From JAEWWD01 sp964440115 (GTDB lineage Bacteria > Bacillota > Clostridia > Christensenellales > CAG-138): a stretch of DNA of 64,000 nt. Location of the stretch: the NCBI GenBank assembly GCA_964440115.1, contig CAYTPV010000002.1:1-64000 (forward strand), written 5' to 3'. The notes beneath the pieces are model-generated. The model saw only the letters and a program-made list of their open reading frames with translations, was not told the origin of the DNA and made no database searches. The position numbers were made by a program, and so were the translations under genes. The stretch's first letter is position 1. Each line of letters opens with the position of its first letter. Positions 43,552 to 51,587 of the stretch are shown here, piece after piece.

Positions 43552-44949
43552 GTGTCCGATTGTTGTAGTAAACAAGAATTTGTTCGTGATTATTCGGAGG
43601 CAGTAAAAAACGCAAGTGCCGCTTTGTTTATTGGCTCTGGTTTATCTCGTGATGCGAATGCATATGATTGGAAAAGCTTACTCAAAGAAGTGGCAAGTGA
43701 TATAAATCTGGATGTTGACAAGGAAGAACATGATTTAATCTCGCTCGCTCAATATTATGTGAATGGCAAAAAACGAACTAAGATAAATGAAGCAATTTCT
43801 AAATGTTTTAAGGATGTTGTTAAGCCAGCAGAAAATCACCTTTTACTTGCCTCTATGCCGATTTTTAGTTATTGGACTACAAATTATGACAAGTTAATAG
43901 AAAACGCTTTTATTGAATTAAACATATCAACGATGGTCTTAACAGACGATGATTCTCTCAAAAGATTCACCGATGGCAAAGACGTTATTATACGCAAATT
44001 GCATGGTGATGTAGACAATCCATCAGATTGCGTTATTACCAAACATGATTATGAAGAGTTTGCATATAAGCACGAAATACTTTTAGCTCAGTTGAAAGGA
44101 GAGATGTGCGCAAAGACGTTTTTATTTCTTGGATATAGCTTCAGTGATACGGACATAAATCATATTTTGACAAGGATACGCCTCTTTTATAAGGGTGAGC
44201 CTCCTAAAAGGCATTTTTGCGTAATGAAAGAAGCTTCAGACGGTGATGAATATGGAAAATTTAAACAAGGCCACATAATACGTGACTTAATAGAGTATGG
44301 TATCCATACGGTCTTAGTCAAAGATTATTCGGAAATAACAGAAATGCTAAAGGAAATAAGACACTGTATTTATAATAAAAACGTGTACATCAGTGGTGCC
44401 TACGAAGAAGATGGTTCAAACATTTCAGAATACGCAAGACGGATTTCAAAGTGGCTAATTTCCGAAGGATATAAGATTTATACTGGTTATGGAAAAAATC
44501 TCGGTGCGGATATTGTTTCTGGAGGCTTTGAGGGTTGCACAATAATCGATCAAAGCACGGCCGCAAAGAAATTCAATGAAAATGTGTTCCTATTTCCTTT
44601 TCCATACAAGCAGGATATGACAGCAGATGATCGAAAGGCATTTTATACTCAACTTCGAAAGAATGCTCTGCTAAATACCCATATAACGATTGTAATTAAC
44701 GGAACGAAGAAAGAGAATGCCTCAATAGTAAATTCACCCGGATGTATTGAAGAAGCTCATCTCTCGTTCGAACAAGGAAACCTTGTAATACCGATTGAAG
44801 TAACTGGAGGTGCCGCATCTGAGATTTGGAATGAAATAAATAAATCTGGTAACAAATATTCCGCATCATCAGAATTCCAAGCACTTAAAAGCGGATCTAC
44901 GATTGATGAGGTTATTGATGCCATCAAGAAGATTTTATCACGGAGTTAA
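43552..44949 (+). CDS. thsA: Thoeris effector ThsA (SIR2-SLOG NADase)
   Basis: 465 residues, close to the known length. SIR2 domain: FIGSGLSRDA, YWTTNYDKLIENAF with Asn111, KLHGD with His151, FLGYSFSDTDI. The Asn/His pair corresponds to the catalytic residues of Bacillus cereus ThsA (near 112 and 152). C-terminal SLOG domain from about 276: VYISGAYEEDGSNISEYARRIS, GYGKNLGADIVSGGF, and Arg369/Glu401 where the family binds the signal. When TIR partners make the messenger, ThsA degrades NAD and kills or arrests the infected cell. GTG start with AAGGAG upstream. Confidence 0.93.
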   Translation: MSDCCSKQEFVRDYSEAVKNASAALFIGSGLSRDANAYDWKSLLKEVASDINLDVDKEEHDLISLAQYYVNGKKRTKINEAISKCFKDVVKPAENHLLLASMPIFSYWTTNYDKLIENAFIELNISTMVLTDDDSLKRFTDGKDVIIRKLHGDVDNPSDCVITKHDYEEFAYKHEILLAQLKGEMCAKTFLFLGYSFSDTDINHILTRIRLFYKGEPPKRHFCVMKEASDGDEYGKFKQGHIIRDLIEYGIHTVLVKDYSEITEMLKEIRHCIYNKNVYISGAYEEDGSNISEYARRISKWLISEGYKIYTGYGKNLGADIVSGGFEGCTIIDQSTAAKKFNENVFLFPFPYKQDMTADDRKAFYTQLRKNALLNTHITIVINGTKKENASIVNSPGCIEEAHLSFEQGNLVIPIEVTGGAASEIWNEINKSGNKYSASSEFQALKSGSTIDEVIDAIKKILSRS

Positions 44950-45037
44950 ATCTTAGAGAAATATTAAGATAATTCCTAATTACTACATAACGCCTGTCGG
45001 TTGTTATTGGTCTGTATGATGACGGGAGGTGTCTGTC

Positions 45038-47707
45038 ATGAGCGACTTAGAAACAAGTTTATTAGATTGGGGAGCAAAACAGCCTCTTTGGCAACGTGAT
45101 CTTTTACGGAGGCTTGCTCAAGGAGAAATATTGTGCACGGCGGATTATCGCGCTTATGCGGACGAGGCGGAACGAATTGAATATACCAAACCAGCTCCAT
45201 GGTCATGCACTCAGGTGCTACCGGATTCCCCAGAGTTTATACCGCTCGATGCCACCTACCTACAAGCGACAGCATCTGGTAGTCCCCCTGTTATTATCAC
45301 GAAGGTAACCCATCTTGAAGGTGCTAATGATATTGCGCCCGGAGCAACGTTACCATTTGCCAATGCTGGACTAACAATTATTGCCGGACGGAACGGTAGC
45401 GGCAAGTCAGGCTATGTGCGTATTTTGAAGCAAATAGCGGCTTCCAGAGGACCAGAGAAAGTCTTGCCGAATGCCTTTAAACCTGCGGTGGTACCAAAAG
45501 CAGTGATAAGCTATCAGTTCGGTGCTTCATCTTTGCAAGACCTGACTTGGCAATCGGACAAGCCTCTGGACGCGAGCCCGTTGCAGAGGGTACGAGTTTT
45601 TGATGCGAAATCGGCAGTTACTCAGCTGTCTGCTTCAAATGAAATCGCTTTTGTGCCTCCGGCGCTCCAAGTCCTAGCCGATTTTACCTCTACTCTCAAA
45701 GCAATTGGTGACGTAATTGCTGATGATCATCAGCAGGCCGAACTTACTAAACAATCATGGCCAGAGCTCGAAACAGGCATTGGGCTCGAAATATTTGAGC
45801 ATCTTGGTAAAAAAGCTGGCTTGGATGCTCTCAATCGGCTTGCACAGCTATCGGACGAAGAAAACGAAGAACTCAGTGCAATTCCTGCAAAAATACAGGT
45901 TTTAACCGTAAGTGATCCAGCTAAGATGGCAGTACAAGCTCGAAGTCGCGCCGGGCAGCTATCCACCTTAGCGCGTAGTCTCGGCATGATAAGAGCCGGT
46001 TTGAGTGATGAACGCGTCAAGGAGTCCATCAACACTCACCAAAGAGTTTTGAAAGCACAGCACGCGGTCGGTGAAGCCAGTAGGCAAATTCAGCAAAGCG
46101 TTGTGCTGCCTAAAACCGGTTCTGAAAAATGGCGAACAATGTGGCTTGCCGCAAAAGAATATATCGAAGATACACCAGATCCTGATTTCCCTAATCTTAC
46201 AAACGGTGCAGTTTGTGCACTCTGTCAGCAACCACTTGAACCTGCCGCTCGTGAACGGTTTAAGTGTTTTGCGGAATTTATGAAGGGAGAAGCACAAACT
46301 GAGTTACAAGAAGCCCAGAATGCTAGAAAAGCTAATATTGCTGCACTTAAAGCTATGCCAATTGAAACGGCGGTTAGTCAAGACCTTGTTAATCTGGTCA
46401 CTACATATAATAGACAGACTGGACAGGCACTACTGCCTTTAATGGCAAGTGCTACTACTCTACGCAACTGGCTTATAACACCGGATACAGATAATCCTCC
46501 CGAAGATGCAGCTCAATTAGCAGGCATATTTGAGGCGACAATAGAAGCATTAAATAAATCGGCCATCGATGAAAACACAGCGGCTGAGAAGTATGGCACT
46601 TCCGATTCTAATGCCATTGAAGCCAGAAAGCTACATACACGTGAGCAAGAATTAAAACTGCGGCAACAGTTAGTGGCAAATAAGACGGCTATCGAAGCCC
46701 AGCATGACCTTATGATTAAGATCAGTTGCCTTCAAGCATCTGCCAAAGTTTGTAATACTACTGCAGCAAGCCGTGAAAACACGAGACTCTCCAAGGAGTA
46801 TGTCGATAAAGTATGCGCATCATTTGCAAGTGAGGCTAAAACACTTGGCCTTGATCGTGTTCCGGTTGAGTTGGTTTTCGACAAATCCGCTCGTGGTGTT
46901 AGCTACATCAAGGTTAGCCTAGCAGGCACCCCGGGTATATCTGTACCGATGGTGCTCAGCGAAGGAGAGCAACGCGTTGCGGCGATTGCTGGATTCTTTG
47001 CTGATCTTACGGAATCTGGCGATAAATCCACCCTTGTTTTCGACGATCCCGTATGTAGCCTTGATCAATCCTATCGAGAGGCGGTTGCGCGTCGTCTTCT
47101 TCTTGAAGCAGTGAAGCGCCAAGTTCTGGTTTTTTCGCATGACTTTACGTTTGTACAATATCTCTACGAACAGCGGGGTCTGCTTGAAAAATCGGCTGCA
47201 GCTATGCAACCTATTGGTACAGTGGCTAATATTGAATATATTCATATTGCTCGTTCACGAAATGGTGCGGGTGAGCTAACCACAGCCGAACAGTGGCGGC
47301 ATGTTACGATTGGGGAACGGATTAAGCGACTCAATGAACGCATTCAGAATGCTGGTGTATTATACCGCGCACGTGACGATGTGGCATATGAAAAGGAAGC
47401 ACGGGATATTGTTGGAGCGATACGCGAAACGTGGGAATATTTCGTTGAACAAGAATTACTCGACGGTATAGTTCAACGCCACGAGCGTGCGGTTCAGACG
47501 CAACGTCTCAAACGAATCGTGGATGTCAGTGACGCAGATGTTGCTGCCGTCGAAGAAGGCATGAAGATTAGCTCTCGGTGGCTCACCGGACATACGGCAC
47601 CAGTTAGTGACGGTACTCAAATCATCCCACCTGAGCAAATGACGGCTGAGATGAAAAAGTTTACCGATTTCCGTGATGGTGTACTCAAACGCCGGAAGAG
47701 CAAATAG
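45038..47707 (+). CDS. Large AAA/SMC-like ATPase with zinc-hook CxxC (RloC-like, putative defence nuclease)
   Basis: 889 residues. Walker A GRNGSGKS (117-124), a long coiled-coil middle with VCALC (Cys393, Cys396) in zinc-hook position, ABC signature LSEGEQ (640-645), Walker B LVFDDPVCSLD (from 666) and FSHD H-loop. The layout is that of AAA_13/RloC-PrrC proteins. After the ATPase domain an RETWE (796-800) and a later His (852) give an Arg-x3-Glu...His pattern like that of PrrC/RloC anticodon nucleases; this is a weak match. GGGAGG precedes ATG 45038. Base composition is richer in GC than the TIR/SIR2 genes, so it may have come separately. Confidence 0.75.
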   Translation: MSDLETSLLDWGAKQPLWQRDLLRRLAQGEILCTADYRAYADEAERIEYTKPAPWSCTQVLPDSPEFIPLDATYLQATASGSPPVIITKVTHLEGANDIAPGATLPFANAGLTIIAGRNGSGKSGYVRILKQIAASRGPEKVLPNAFKPAVVPKAVISYQFGASSLQDLTWQSDKPLDASPLQRVRVFDAKSAVTQLSASNEIAFVPPALQVLADFTSTLKAIGDVIADDHQQAELTKQSWPELETGIGLEIFEHLGKKAGLDALNRLAQLSDEENEELSAIPAKIQVLTVSDPAKMAVQARSRAGQLSTLARSLGMIRAGLSDERVKESINTHQRVLKAQHAVGEASRQIQQSVVLPKTGSEKWRTMWLAAKEYIEDTPDPDFPNLTNGAVCALCQQPLEPAARERFKCFAEFMKGEAQTELQEAQNARKANIAALKAMPIETAVSQDLVNLVTTYNRQTGQALLPLMASATTLRNWLITPDTDNPPEDAAQLAGIFEATIEALNKSAIDENTAAEKYGTSDSNAIEARKLHTREQELKLRQQLVANKTAIEAQHDLMIKISCLQASAKVCNTTAASRENTRLSKEYVDKVCASFASEAKTLGLDRVPVELVFDKSARGVSYIKVSLAGTPGISVPMVLSEGEQRVAAIAGFFADLTESGDKSTLVFDDPVCSLDQSYREAVARRLLLEAVKRQVLVFSHDFTFVQYLYEQRGLLEKSAAAMQPIGTVANIEYIHIARSRNGAGELTTAEQWRHVTIGERIKRLNERIQNAGVLYRARDDVAYEKEARDIVGAIRETWEYFVEQELLDGIVQRHERAVQTQRLKRIVDVSDADVAAVEEGMKISSRWLTGHTAPVSDGTQIIPPEQMTAEMKKFTDFRDGVLKRRKSK

Positions 47708-47939
47708 GGATAATTCCGAATTTTTGTTTCTCTTGGTCGCTTGAATTTTTGAATGAGCTATTGGCCGTATTTTATTAAAAAGGTTTTTTGGTAGATTAAG
47801 ATTATAGATGTGCAATGTCATGCAAATCGATTTTCAGTACTCAGGGACGATTCATTACTGCCTTCATTATTAGCATCATCAGGCAGACTATGAGGTTCCC
47901 GATGGAAGCTATAGTTAATCAGACAGCGAAAGCTTCCGT

Positions 47940-48043
47940 TTATCCATAACTCAAGCGGTTATCCAAATTTCGCATATGTTTAACCAAAGTGGTTATCCGA
48001 ACTTCGCATTTTGTTTAGCTCAGGAAATACGCATTATCCATAT
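47940..48043 (+). repeat. Iteron-like repeats with four DnaA-box-like 9-mers
   Basis: TTATCCATA (47940), TTATCCAAA (47959), TTATCCGAA (47993) and TTATCCATA (48034) each differ from the DnaA box TTATCCACA by one or two bases. The middle two lie in a tandem ~34-bp repeat beginning GGTTATCC-AA-TTCGCAT. The last 32 bases (48012-48043) recur at 60797. Gene-free region 47708-48607 otherwise holds the palindrome, tRNA fragment and terminator listed separately. Confidence 0.6.
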
Positions 48044-48110
48044 ACTTAGATAAACGGCTGTTTATCTAACACTTTTCTAACAAATCGTCAGTTATGTTAG
48101 ATATCCACAT

Positions 48111-48138
48111 GATATCTATGTGATATCACATAGATATC
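48111..48138. repeat. Perfect 28-bp palindrome
   Basis: The half GATATCTATGTGAT is followed by its exact reverse complement with no spacer. It lies between the iteron-like repeats and the tRNA fragment. Confidence 0.85.
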
Positions 48139-48220
48139 TTTTGTCGAAAGACGCCCTATTTATCTATATGTTTCAGCAGCAAAGAAGAAATGCATGAGAT
48201 TATATGAGAATGAATACTTA

Positions 48221-48280
48221 CACTGGAAATCGTGTTTACCAGAAATGGTAACAAGGGTTCGAATCCCTTTCTCTCCGCCA
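48221..48280 (+). pseudogene. tRNA-Ser(GGA) 3' fragment (attachment-site scar)
   Basis: From CACTGGAAATCGTG (anticodon GGA in its loop) through a long variable arm (TTTACC-AGAAAT-GGTAA), a T arm (AAGGGTTCGAATCCCTT) to TCTCTCC-GCCA, this is the 3' half of tRNA-Ser with CCA. The 5' half is absent: the sequence before the loop cannot pair in the anticodon stem, and no D arm or acceptor strand precedes it. This is what a tRNA-targeting integrase leaves at one end of an element. Confidence 0.88.
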
Positions 48281-48316
48281 AGAAAAAAGCCCCTATTTTA
48301 GGGGCTTTTTTCTTGC
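48281..48316 (+). terminator. Terminator after the tRNA fragment
   Basis: AAGAAAAAAGCCCC and GGGGCTTTTTTCTT around a TATTTTA loop. It was the terminator of the intact tRNA gene and also works in reverse. Confidence 0.9.
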
Positions 48317-48420
48317 TTTGAACATCGCCAAGAACCCACTTGAAAACCCACTAATGGTTCACGCAACCGCATAAAAGCTAGATGTTTAGGGCTTTTTTAA
48401 CCAGCCAGAAACAGTTTCTT

Positions 48421-48480
48421 TTTATGCATATACGTAATTGTCAGATGACACGGTAAGAAAAAAGGGCCCGTTTGGGGTAG
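48421..48480 (+). repeat. Diverged repeat, copy 1 (copy 2 at 53121-53180)
   Basis: TATGCATAT, then a TCAG-TGACACGG block, an A run and GGGCCC-TTTGGGG. The same order of blocks occurs at 53121-53180 (TGCATAT, ATCAGTTGACACGG, A run, GGCCCC). Both follow a sequence containing AAACCCA-TA-GG. They look like two descendants of the sequence downstream of the tRNA attachment site. Confidence 0.5.
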
Positions 48481-48547
48481 ACCGCGCACTGACCTTGGCC
48501 ACTCTAGCAATTTCCTGAGGACCCGCCTATCATTTAGTCTTTCAAAG

Positions 48548-48578
48548 AAAAACGCCTCCGATTAATGAAGGCGTTTTT
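48548..48578 (-). terminator. Terminator of the Cys-rich protein gene
   Basis: AAAAACGCCT and AGGCGTTTTT around an 11-base loop, downstream of the minus-strand stop at 48608; usable in both directions. Confidence 0.85.
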
Positions 48579-48607
48579 GTCGCAGTTCCAGTGCATGTCG
48601 GACGTGC

Positions 48608-48913
48608 TTATTCGTGACATTCCTTGTCTCCCTTGAGGCAGCCGCATGCCACCTCACCAATCGCTTTTTCCTTTTTAGCGCTTGCCTCCAAAAAGCGATT
48701 TGTTATGCAGATCAGCTTTTCCAACTCCTTCAAGCAACGGGCATGCTTGATTTCGCATCGGAGTTTGCTCGTAACATCGCAGAAGAGCTGCGCCTCGCAT
48801 TCCGCTACACATGCCTGACTACATATTATCTCTTGTATACATTCCGCCTGCTCGCATACATCGCTTTCACAACTGTAGCGAGGTTGTTGATTGTTATAGG
48901 ATTGATCGTCCAT
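48608..48913 (-). CDS. Cys-rich small protein, function unknown
   Basis: 101 residues with 14 cysteines and many Glu/Lys. The first third is polar and Gln/Asn-rich, then CESDVCEQAECIQEIICSQACVAECEAQ-type spacing (read to residue 45), helical segments and a final CGCLKGDKECHE. Such small cysteine-rich proteins are common in spore coats, but no named family is recognised. GGGAGA precedes ATG 48913 and a terminator follows, so it is a complete monocistronic gene. Confidence 0.7.
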   Translation of the reverse strand: MDDQSYNNQQPRYSCESDVCEQAECIQEIICSQACVAECEAQLFCDVTSKLRCEIKHARCLKELEKLICITNRFLEASAKKEKAIGEVACGCLKGDKECHE

Positions 48914-49036
48914 TTGTTTTATTCTCCCAGCTATGTTTTATGCTATATAATATTATAATAGGGTATGATGTGTGCATTCACTCTGTAAAAAGAGCCCGCG
49001 AAATTTCCCAAACTATCGCAGGGTGCTGGTGATCAG

Positions 49037-49731
49037 ATCATACAACACTTCCCGCCTGATAGGGGCAGATAAATTGAGGTTTCGGCGAGGCAGGGTGGGT
49101 CCTGTTGCGTAGGGATAAGCTTGCGCCACTGGAGGTCTACAACTACGCTGACGGTGAGCTCTTAAATCTGTTCCGCTGCGTGAAGTATCATCCCGCGAAG
49201 TTGCAGCGCGAGCTCTCATGGCGCATCAATTCATGTGAGGCTTTCAACAATTACAGAGTGGGCTCGCCTGGGCTGACGGATATTCAACGTCAGCCCGCTT
49301 TTCTTACTTGTTAAGTATTCGTACAGCTGCGACATAAGCAGTTATGGTTGCATCGCAAAGCCGGGCGTAGAGTACGCTATAGCCGACATGGAGCATGTCC
49401 ACCAGTGCCTGCAGCGCGTTGTGATCGAGCACAAGGGGTTTGCCGACTGATCCGTGTATTCGACAGCCCGGATGCTCTGTTCTATTGCGATTTGCCGTAC
49501 ATTGGATCAGAGGGTCACTACGAAGAGAAGTTCATATGGGCTGATCACATGCGTCTACGTGACGCTCTAAAGGGTATCAAAGGCCACTTCCTGCTTTCGC
49601 ACAATGATGGGTCTCTTGTTAGGGAACGCTACGAAGGGTTCACCATTGAAGCGGTTTGGCGTGAGAACAATATGGCAAAACGGTATGGGGCGGGCAGGTA
49701 TGCGGAACTGCTTATACGAAATTACGAATAG
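49037..49731 (+). pseudogene. DNA adenine methylase (Dam-type) pseudogene
   Basis: Pieces of a Dam-like methylase in several frames: IIQHFPPDRGR, a stop where Tyr is expected, IEV, a one-base deletion, FGEAGWVLLRRDKLAPLEVY and ADGELLNLFRCVKYHPAKLQ, then SPGLTDIQR, stop, KPGVEYAIADMEHVHQCL, and after a further frameshift DSPDALFYCDLPYIGSEGH with DLPY for the catalytic DPPY. The end KRYGAGRYAELLIRNYE is natural. At least four lesions make it inactive. Confidence 0.85.
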
Positions 49732-49824
49732 GATCGGCAACGACAACACGCTGATCACCGGCGCCGGTGAAACCACTGAAATAGTAGTAGCAAATACGTT
49801 ATATGCGAATAGGCTGCTGAGAAC

Positions 49825-49861
49825 AAGCACTCCGATGTGTATAAAGACATCGGGGTGCTTC
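49825..49861 (-). terminator. Hairpin terminator after the 93-residue membrane protein gene
   Basis: AAGCACTCCGATGT pairs with GACATCGGGGTGCTT (one mismatch) around GTATAAA. It lies downstream of the minus-strand stop at 49909. Confidence 0.65.
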
Positions 49862-49908
49862 ATCGGCAACAATTCGATCAAGGTTCTTTTTAAATTTATA
49901 CTTCTGCA

Positions 49909-50190
49909 CTATTCGCAGTTGGTTCTCCCGCAATGGAGACATGCCCTATAGATAACTAGCGCGATGATGAGGATCAACAGTATGGCCGCTCCGACGATCA
50001 CCGCGGCAATCGATGCAAGAAGTGGGGTAGAGAAAAAAGCTCCCAGAATAATCCCGAGAGCTGCAGCAAATAAAAACGCCAGCAAGCAGAGAACACTTGC
50101 GGAGCACATGCAGGCAAATCCGCTAATATTCGACTGCTTCCTGCCCGGTATTGGATGCGAACTTCTGGTGCCAGGTATCTGAATACTCAT
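49909..50190 (-). CDS. Small membrane protein
   Basis: 93 residues. A polar N-terminus (SIQIPGTRSSHPIPGRKQ) followed by two membrane helices (ASVLCLLAFLFAAALGIILGAFF and SIAAVIVGAAILLILIIALVIY) and a Cys-containing tail (ACLHCGRTNCE). No family recognised. AAAGGAGGTG precedes ATG 50190, a strong site; an extension to 50277 is rejected. Bases 50191-50604 upstream hold a 14-bp palindrome, ACCCAATATTGGGT (50327-50340), and no gene. Confidence 0.7.
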   Translation of the reverse strand: MSIQIPGTRSSHPIPGRKQSNISGFACMCSASVLCLLAFLFAAALGIILGAFFSTPLLASIAAVIVGAAILLILIIALVIYRACLHCGRTNCE

Positions 50191-50604
50191 GGTTACACCT
50201 CCTTTGTATGATACTTCATTATATGCGTACACGGAAAGAATGTGTGAATTAACCATAAGGTCCTGATGTGGGTGCAATAGAAGCTATTAACACAATTCAT
50301 TTTTTCACCTAGTAAAATCTCACTACACCCAATATTGGGTTACGACTAATTATTGGTATTTTACGATTATACTATTTTTTTGTAGATGCAACGTTCTTAG
50401 TGCTTCGTTAAGAATTTCTCTTGTCTCTATTCGTTTAGCTTGTCTGGCGAAACACATTCTGATATTTCTAGGGCATTAGTTGCGCTTGTTAGTACAAGCA
50501 GCTCTCCGGAGTAATCGCATAGCATGAAATCACTCCCAGTTTAGTCTGCCTAGTTAAAAGCCAGAACAGCAAAGCAAATCGTCTGCAAGATTATCAAAAG
50601 TGCG

Positions 50605-51444
50605 CTATATTGTATTAAAATTATAAACTCCAATAAGTTCAGCGAATTTCCTTACAAAATTTTTATGCGCAGATTTGGTGCAATTATTGTACCAATATTT
50701 CAAAAATTCTGTTATATTATGGGGCTCACCGAAATCGGAATCATCCAAGCTTGTAATGGCTTGCCAGCCATCTGGCGATTTATCTATTTCATCAAAAATA
50801 ATCCAAGCCATGGCTTCATTCCTTGGGCGACGTCCATCAACATTACCATTGGGATCTGTAGCAAAGCTAATGGCCTGTTCCTTATAAAAATCGCTTAATG
50901 AAGCTATAGAGGGCGTCCCCTTTTTGAGTAATAAGAGATAATTGCTAAAAGCTTGTGCGTAACAAAGCGAGGTAGTTCCCAAGGTAATATTTTTTAAATT
51001 AGCATGTTTTCTCCATTTTGCATTCATTTTATTTAATACAAAAAGTGATGCAACCTCACACAATACTTCAGCTATCCATTTAAACTCATTTATTCGCGGA
51101 TAGCACCGCATTAAAGCATGACTTAGCTCATGTGATAGTTGATAGACTAATCTGTCCCAGCAGCCTGGATGATAATTAACGAAGATTTTGAACTCAAATG
51201 GATTACGACATATTTCTGCAAAAGGCGAAGGAGCGTTTTCTGATGGCATACGATGTGAAATAGTCAAATGTATACTATTTAAATACTCTATGTCAAATTG
51301 TTCTCTAAAAACCGATATTACTAAATCAATAATACTTAATATTCTATTTTTATCTAATCCATTGCCTTCAAAAGAATCAATTTCTGTTAACCATGTAGGA
51401 ACAATTTTGGATGAATGTAAACCTTTATATGAACAGTAGCTCAT
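50605..51444 (-). CDS. Putative zinc metallopeptidase-like protein (HExxH)
   Basis: 279 residues. VYQLSHELSHALMRCYP holds the HExxH zinc motif, followed by an acidic WIAEVLCEVASLFVLNKM helix whose Glu could be the third ligand. No signal peptide or membrane segment, so probably intracellular. The family is not recognised. AAAGGAGAGG precedes ATG 51444. It is AT-rich, alone with the gene at 51588 in the same direction, and lies among element remnants, which points to an accessory role such as defence or regulation by proteolysis (inference). Confidence 0.6.
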   Translation of the reverse strand: MSYCSYKGLHSSKIVPTWLTEIDSFEGNGLDKNRILSIIDLVISVFREQFDIEYLNSIHLTISHRMPSENAPSPFAEICRNPFEFKIFVNYHPGCWDRLVYQLSHELSHALMRCYPRINEFKWIAEVLCEVASLFVLNKMNAKWRKHANLKNITLGTTSLCYAQAFSNYLLLLKKGTPSIASLSDFYKEQAISFATDPNGNVDGRRPRNEAMAWIIFDEIDKSPDGWQAITSLDDSDFGEPHNITEFLKYWYNNCTKSAHKNFVRKFAELIGVYNFNTI

Positions 51445-51587
51445 TAATACCTCTCCTTTCGATTCATTGGTACATATAATATCGCTAGTTTTTGATAAAT
51501 AACCCTTTGGAAATAATGTCTAAGAGCATGACGGGCACTTATAATTGGATTTTCCAGGATCCTCCGCCCGATTTTAACGGTACAGTT

